Below are positions 57,868 through 64,000 of a stretch of DNA of 64,000 nt, piece after piece. Position 1 is the first letter of the stretch. Every line of letters starts with the position of its first letter. The notes under the pieces were generated by a model. That model had not been told where the DNA came from and made no database searches. It saw only the letters and a list, made by a program, of their open reading frames with translations. Origin of the DNA: JABDGR01 sp964561455. GTDB lineage: Bacteria; Verrucomicrobiota; Verrucomicrobiia; Opitutales; JABDGR01. The DNA lies in NCBI GenBank assembly GCA_964561455.1, contig CAZLPS010000002.1:47174-111173 (forward strand), in the 5' to 3' direction. A program made the position numbers and the translations under genes.

Positions 57868-60393
57868 ATGAATGCAATTGTCCCTGAATCGTTCCCGTGG
57901 TCCACCGGCCTGACGATGCTGGCTGGCGCGGCACTGAAAGGCGCCCTTTTGCTGGCGGCGGCCGTTCCCCTTTCAATATTTTTGCGCAGGGCCTCGGCGG
58001 CCACGCGGCACTTGGTGTGGGGTGGCACGCTGGTCGGCGCTCTGTTGTTACCCGCATTTTCGATTTTGCTTCCGGCGTGGCCGGTGTCCTGGATTCCGAA
58101 TTGGAATCAGGGCCCGGCTGCGCCGTTCATTTCGCCCCCAACTGTTTATTCGGTCGCGGTTGGAAATGGAAACGCTCCGGTCTCCACCCCGGATTCCGAT
58201 GCAATTCCGAGGGCCAACGCGAATCCGGTGGTCCAGCCGGAGATGGCGACAATTCCACACACTCCATCAGCAAAACTTCCCATTCCGGCAGAAGCTGGGG
58301 TCAGCACCCAAAGCTTTATAATGTCCTTGATTGATTTGCTGTGGCTGGCGGGAGTCGGGCTGGCCTTGGCACCGTTGCTGTTGGGCTGGTGGCAGGTGGC
58401 CCGATTGACGCGCGGTTGCTCGCCAGTGGTCGATTCTGCTTGGTTGGACCTTTTGCAACAATCCCGGACCGAACTGAATTTGCGCCGGCCGGTGCGAATG
58501 CTCGTTGGGCCGGGCGTGGCCACGCCGCTAACATGGGGCGCCTGGCAACCCGTGCTATTGCTGCCACCGGCAGCGATCGATTGGCCGGCGAAGCGTCGCC
58601 GCGTGGTATTGTTGCATGAGTTGGCCCACATGGAACGGTGGGATTGGCTGACGCAATTGGCAGCCCATTTTGCCTGCGCGCTGCATTGGTTTAATCCGCT
58701 TGCCTGGTGGGCGGCGCAACGTATGCGCGTCGAGCGGGAGCAGGCGTGCGACGATTTGGTGCTCCAAAAGGGAACGAGGGCCAGCGACTATGCCGATGAA
58801 TTGCTGGCGATGGCGGCGAGCCTGGGTGGGCGGCATTTGGTCAACTGGATTGCAGTACCGATGGCCCAGCGATCGTCGTTTGAAGGCCGGGTGTTGGCGA
58901 TATTGGATCGGCAGCGAAATCGCGCTGGGTGGTCGCGGATGGCGGTTGGGGCGGTGCTGGGGTTGCTAATGGCTGCATTGGTTCCAATGGCGATGTTATG
59001 TGCGGCGACCGCGCCGTCGGCGCCGTTGGCGGAACCGACCACACCGACGACACAAAATGGCCCAGGGACGCCAATTGCGCTGCCAGGGTCCACCCCTTTC
59101 GTTCCCGGCCCGGCGGCGCCAGCGGAGGTGCTGCGCGGAAAAATTGCGCGATTGCAAGAGGAGCTGGCTAATCTAATCAGCCAATACGGAGCAAATATCG
59201 ATCCCAAAACCAGCGTTTTATCCATGCAATTGCAGGAGATGGTAAAGCTGTACTCGAGCGACCAGGGCTTCCTGGATAGCGCCAATGAGCATTGGATCGA
59301 GGTTCAGGATTATCAGAATGCCAAACCGCCGAGGGACCTGTGGAACCTTAAGTTCATCGCCAGCGACGAGCAGGTCGGCAAAACCAAAAAAATGCTCGAC
59401 GATGTTTTGGTCAGCCTGGCCGGAGACAAGCTTACCCTTGGGGAAAAACATCCGAGAATTGTGGAGGAAACGCAACAGCGGGACGCCCTGCGGAAGCAAC
59501 TGGCGGAGGCGTCCACCGCAGCCGCGCAGCGCATTTATCAAAACTATCTGGTGGCGCAGCATAAACTTCAGAGCGATGAGCAAATGCTGAAAAACTTGCA
59601 AAGCTCCGTGCTGGCAATGAAGAGTGTTCAAAGCAGGTACGAAGTACTGCGCAACGAATTGGATGCCGCCGAAGCAGCCTACACGGAGATGCTTTATGGC
59701 GCGCAACCGGGCGCGGGCTCGGCCCAGCGGTTTGCGCCCCGCAATGATATTGAGCCCCAGTATAAAGTTCTGGCGGGTAGTGCCGCAGCCATCGAGCAGC
59801 AGCTTAATGTGCTTTCGTCCCAAGGCTGGGAGATTGCTTCGACCAGTTCGCCGTCGACGGGCCCCAACGCCAGCGGGGATTTGTCCGTCATTTTGAAGCG
59901 CATGGGATCTGTTTCTCCACACGAGGATCAGGGCCCGATGGTGGAATGGCTGGTCTCCGCGGGTGGCAACGGACATTTTTATCAGGCGGTTGCCTGCTAC
60001 CCCAAAATTACCTGGGAGGAGGCGCAAAAGATGGCCGCGGCCCGGGGCGGTTATTTGGCCACGGTGACGTCAGCCGCGGAAAGCAAATTCGTCCTTTTGG
60101 CGCTCGACAGCCCGCTCTTTAAACGCCCGGGAGAGGCCTGGGGGTTTTGGATTGGCGGCATCAAAGCGCCGGATTCCAAGCAACCCGACGAGGGATGGAG
60201 TTGGTTGAATGGTGAAGGCGGGATTAAATACACAAACTGGGCGCCGGGTGAGCCCAACAACGCCGGCGGGCATGAAGACCGTTTGGAAATTTCCGTCCAG
60301 GATGATCCGGCGACGAATGGAACTTGGAATGATGCGTCCGTTCCGGCCGAAGGCTTCGTCATTGAGTATGATACCAAACCCAGCCGCCATTAA
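57868..60393 (+). CDS. BlaR1/M56-type membrane metalloprotease sensor with coiled coil and C-type lectin domain
   Basis: Protein of 841 residues. N-terminal membrane helices flank an M56 peptidase with zinc motif LLHELAHMERWDW (His250, Glu251, His254), HWFNPLAWWAAQRM and EREQACDD (Glu291). A helix at about 350-378 leads outside. Next come a coiled coil (about 403-630), a DUF4177-like strand-helix unit (YKVLAGSAAAIEQQLNVLSS, QGWEIAS) and a C-type lectin fold (about 695-835): ITWEEAQKMAAARGGYLATV, WGFWIGG, YTNWAPGEPNNAGGHED with an EPN triplet (795-797), and GTWND (WND 820-822). EPN and WND bind calcium and mannose-type sugars in animal lectins. BlaR1 normally ends in a penicillin-binding domain; here sugar or cell-wall glycan sensing is inferred. 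It forms an operon with the repressor. Confidence 0.88.
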   Translation: MNAIVPESFPWSTGLTMLAGAALKGALLLAAAVPLSIFLRRASAATRHLVWGGTLVGALLLPAFSILLPAWPVSWIPNWNQGPAAPFISPPTVYSVAVGNGNAPVSTPDSDAIPRANANPVVQPEMATIPHTPSAKLPIPAEAGVSTQSFIMSLIDLLWLAGVGLALAPLLLGWWQVARLTRGCSPVVDSAWLDLLQQSRTELNLRRPVRMLVGPGVATPLTWGAWQPVLLLPPAAIDWPAKRRRVVLLHELAHMERWDWLTQLAAHFACALHWFNPLAWWAAQRMRVEREQACDDLVLQKGTRASDYADELLAMAASLGGRHLVNWIAVPMAQRSSFEGRVLAILDRQRNRAGWSRMAVGAVLGLLMAALVPMAMLCAATAPSAPLAEPTTPTTQNGPGTPIALPGSTPFVPGPAAPAEVLRGKIARLQEELANLISQYGANIDPKTSVLSMQLQEMVKLYSSDQGFLDSANEHWIEVQDYQNAKPPRDLWNLKFIASDEQVGKTKKMLDDVLVSLAGDKLTLGEKHPRIVEETQQRDALRKQLAEASTAAAQRIYQNYLVAQHKLQSDEQMLKNLQSSVLAMKSVQSRYEVLRNELDAAEAAYTEMLYGAQPGAGSAQRFAPRNDIEPQYKVLAGSAAAIEQQLNVLSSQGWEIASTSSPSTGPNASGDLSVILKRMGSVSPHEDQGPMVEWLVSAGGNGHFYQAVACYPKITWEEAQKMAAARGGYLATVTSAAESKFVLLALDSPLFKRPGEAWGFWIGGIKAPDSKQPDEGWSWLNGEGGIKYTNWAPGEPNNAGGHEDRLEISVQDDPATNGTWNDASVPAEGFVIEYDTKPSRH

Positions 60394-60467
60394 GCGCGCG
60401 TCCAGCCAGGGTGCGCATTCGTCCGTGTCCCCGAAAAATACTGACGCGGATCCAGAGGAAAAATGGG

Positions 60468-62462
60468 TTAACCGCCAACAATCGCATTGCCGACCAATGT
60501 GCGGGTCCACCAGGCACCCGTTTTCTTTTGTTCGTCGGGCGTGGTAAATTTGTAGAGGTAGAGTTCGAGGCGCAGGAGTTTGGGCGGTCCTTTGGGGAAG
60601 GGATTGTGGTCGAGCAGGGCGAGCACATCGGGGTTGCCGGCCTTCAGTTGGGCGGCGAACATGGGCAACCACTGCGGCATTTGATGATTCTCGTAGATGC
60701 TCAGGGCGGCAAACCACATTTGCCAATCCAAGCGCGGCATGTGCGGGGTGGTGAAGCTCGGCTGGCGCATGGGGTCGCCGGGTTTCCAGACGAAATCGTA
60801 GGATTTCCAGGTTTGGCCGTCAGCGCTGCCTTCGAGGATGATTTCCGGCCGTTCGGTGGTCATCACCCGGAAAAGACCGTAGCGGTTGACCAGGCCGAGT
60901 TGATACATTTGCAGCGCGGCGCGTTCCAGGAAGTTGGGCGGAGGCGGCGGACTGGCGGGCGGGGGGCGCGAACCGGAGTTCCATTCCTGGGTGAACTGGA
61001 TCAGCCCGATGAGGAAGATGAATCCCGCGACAGTGGCGCGCAGAAGGGCGCTGCCGCGGCGGAAGATGATTTGCACCGGTGAGGGCAACGGTGCGGGGGG
61101 CGGCGGGCGGCCGCGCTCGAGGAAGCGTTGCACGCGGGGAGGCCAAAAAGTGTCGTCAAAGAGCGGGAGGCAGAGGACGATGGTGAGCAAATTGAAGAAG
61201 CCGTAGTTGCCGGAAATCATCAGCGCGAGTTGGAGCAAGATTTGCAACAGCGCGGCCACGTGCCGGAGGCGGCGGGGGGCGAAAAACGCGAACGGCACGG
61301 CAAGTTCAATGAACATGCAGGCCCACAGGGACGTGCTTTGAAAACCTGCGGGCAGATGGTGGAACCACCAGCTGGTGCTTGCGGGAATCGGCTGCGTGAA
61401 ATAGTGGTACTGTAGCGCGGTGCCGTCGAGCCAGGTGTTGTTGCCTGCGGGCACGCCGGTGATCCAGGCCATGAATTGGCGGAATCCATTGGGGTGTTCC
61501 GGCCCCGGGCCCCCGCCATTCCACAGCAACTTTACCAGGCCGGACAGTACCATCAACTTGAACATCAGCCACCACACCGACCAGCGGCCGGCGCGGGGCG
61601 GTTCGCGCGCCGACCAGGGGCGCTGCCACCAGGACCACGGCGCAATCAGGAGCGCGACGAATCCCGTCTCCACCAGCAGAATGTCCCATTGGAAACCGAG
61701 GAATATCGGCACACCGGCGCGGAGCGATTGATACATCAGCACGCAGCCGAGCAGCGCCCAGCCGGGGAGGAGCCCCGCCATGAGCAGGAGGGAGCACACG
61801 ACCCCAGTTCCCATGACGGCCGACAGCCCGGAACTGTCCGGCGAAATCCACAACAGCGAGGGCGCGGCGAGAAACCGGTCCAGATTACCCGGGAGACTGG
61901 GCGCAGCCTTGATGGCGTTGAAATAAGCCGTTACCGGGAAGATCCCGTGGTCGCCGACGAGACCCTCGGCCTGGCCCCAGAAGGAGATGAAGGCAACGAG
62001 AAACACCAACCCGAGCAACCGGAGGAACAGCATGCTGCTGAAGCGATACGTGCTGCGGGTGCCCGGATCGCCCCAAAAAATTCGCGTCATGAGCGACAGG
62101 AAGGTGCGGTTGTTCGCAACGCGGCGGTAGCACCACTCAGAAATTTTGGCAAAGGCGGGTGAACGCCGGTACAGGGAGAGGCCCCGTCCACGGCCGTCTT
62201 TGGCGTCAAGAGCGGCGAACACGGCTTCGGCGCCGCGCGCCACGTGGCCGTTGGGAAGGATCAAATGAATTTCGCGCGCATAATCGGTGGCGGCAATTTC
62301 GGAAAATCGTTCGCCGACGGATTGGTAGGGCTCGTAATCCACGGCCTCGCCGGTATGTTCGCGCCAGCGGCGAATCCACGCGCCGCAAAAGCGGCAGTCG
62401 CCGTCCCACACCATCAGCGGGCGGGTCGGGGGCGAGGCCACGCGCAGGGATGCTACGTCCAT
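60468..62462 (-). CDS. DUF393 thiol-oxidoreductase-like domain fused to a lipase-maturation-factor-type membrane protein
   Basis: Protein of 664 residues from the ATG at 62462, which leaves seven bases after the hemL stop; an ATG at 62483 would overlap it. Residues 15-130 are the DUF393 (DCC) domain with MVWDGDCRFCGAWIRRW (Cys23, Cys26). From about 145 multiple membrane helices follow, with QWDILLVETGFVALLIAP, FRQFMAWITGVPAGNNTWLD and the soluble end ERPEIILEGSADGQTWKSYD, TPHMPRLDWQMWFAA, typical of lipase maturation factor 1 homologues. Bacterial members are not well studied; a role in folding or exporting disulfide proteins is inferred from the CxxC. Confidence 0.87.
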   Translation of the reverse strand: MDVASLRVASPPTRPLMVWDGDCRFCGAWIRRWREHTGEAVDYEPYQSVGERFSEIAATDYAREIHLILPNGHVARGAEAVFAALDAKDGRGRGLSLYRRSPAFAKISEWCYRRVANNRTFLSLMTRIFWGDPGTRSTYRFSSMLFLRLLGLVFLVAFISFWGQAEGLVGDHGIFPVTAYFNAIKAAPSLPGNLDRFLAAPSLLWISPDSSGLSAVMGTGVVCSLLLMAGLLPGWALLGCVLMYQSLRAGVPIFLGFQWDILLVETGFVALLIAPWSWWQRPWSAREPPRAGRWSVWWLMFKLMVLSGLVKLLWNGGGPGPEHPNGFRQFMAWITGVPAGNNTWLDGTALQYHYFTQPIPASTSWWFHHLPAGFQSTSLWACMFIELAVPFAFFAPRRLRHVAALLQILLQLALMISGNYGFFNLLTIVLCLPLFDDTFWPPRVQRFLERGRPPPPAPLPSPVQIIFRRGSALLRATVAGFIFLIGLIQFTQEWNSGSRPPPASPPPPPNFLERAALQMYQLGLVNRYGLFRVMTTERPEIILEGSADGQTWKSYDFVWKPGDPMRQPSFTTPHMPRLDWQMWFAALSIYENHQMPQWLPMFAAQLKAGNPDVLALLDHNPFPKGPPKLLRLELYLYKFTTPDEQKKTGAWWTRTLVGNAIVGG

Positions 62463-62469
62463 GGAGTGA

Positions 62470-63753
<1,284 letters not shown>

Positions 63754-64000
63754 GGGGGGGACGGCCTCCATGCAACCTCTCAAGCGGTTTGGGCGCAACT
63801 CTGGAATCAGTTGGCTGGTGTATCGTTTCAACTATTGGTTGTGGCCGGCCGTGGCTCGGGAGTAGCGCGGGGGCTACACTCCCTTTTTCCCACTTATGCT
63901 TAGTGATTGATATAAGGGCATTTGCGAAAGAATGGAGGGTTTTGCGGATACCAATGGGGCAAATGAGTGGGAACGAACCAAAGCCCACCCTTAAGCCCGT
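63754..64000. other. Upstream region of hemL, nothing recognised
   Basis: Apart from the GGAGG site (63766-63770), I see no promoter of good quality, no RNA gene and no repeat tract in this end of the window. Confidence 0.5.

Overview
The window (about 60% G+C) looks like a chromosomal segment of a member of the Verrucomicrobiota. The reasons are a class I ribonucleotide reductase closest to the chlamydial type (multi-ATP-cone NrdA, and an R2 subunit lacking the radical tyrosine), short GFTLVEI-type pilins of about 120 residues, T5SS/PEP-CTERM-type repeat proteins, DUF393-lipase-maturation-factor fusions, and frequent absence of Shine-Dalgarno sites. A Limisphaerales/Pedosphaerales-like member is my guess. 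No plasmid, phage, transposase, tRNA, rRNA or CRISPR array was seen.

Layout. 0-10 kb: LolA-like protein, S26B peptidase-like lipoprotein, queA, acs, DUF2071, a vapBC pair, then PepSY membrane protein / ApbE-DUF2271 fusion / fabV on the minus strand. 10-18 kb: HAD-CPCC fusion, an RHH/RelE toxin-antitoxin pair, a zincin, and the nrdB-DUF1232-nrdA locus behind two NrdR-like boxes, closed by a strong terminator. 18-26 kb: a minus-strand run of glycan genes (GT-C membrane protein, GT2, methyltransferase, GH2 glycosidase, AGE epimerase). 26-32 kb: YacL-like PIN-TRAM protein, then a tandem array of ten pilin-like genes. 32-40 kb: GT-C membrane protein, methyltransferase-GT2 fusion, rhomboid protease, SGNH esterase, repeat-rich secreted protein. 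40-54 kb: DUF481 porin-like protein, TMTC-like TPR membrane protein, a decay island full of short tandem repeats, metH, a REC-histidine kinase hybrid, RDD protein and folD. 54-64 kb: broken phd antitoxin, a serpin with an in-frame stop, terC, a BlaI/M56 sensor pair whose sensor carries a C-type lectin domain, a DUF393-LMF protein and hemL.

The most unusual region is 27.9-32.0 kb. Ten tandem pilin-like genes share a C-terminal domain, but only the first and last keep the Gly-1 needed by prepilin peptidase. The others carry Lys, Arg, Thr or Pro at that position while keeping a hydrophobic helix. Duplicated terminators, duplicated leaders and one chimeric member show that the array grew by tandem duplication and recombination. 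Glycosyltransferase genes lie on both sides.

A second unusual feature is spread across the intergenic space. Diverged tandem repeats with units of exactly 7, 8 or 9 bp recur in many gaps, abut start and stop codons, and in one case run into a coding sequence. They resemble the heptanucleotide STRR sequences of cyanobacteria and are densest at 44.6-47.1 kb and 51.0-51.4 kb, where gene remnants also lie.

A third is a two-gene regulatory pair (57.4-60.4 kb): a BlaI-type repressor with two perfect palindromic operators, and an M56 metalloprotease sensor ending in a coiled coil and a C-type lectin fold instead of a penicillin-binding domain. This suggests carbohydrate sensing.
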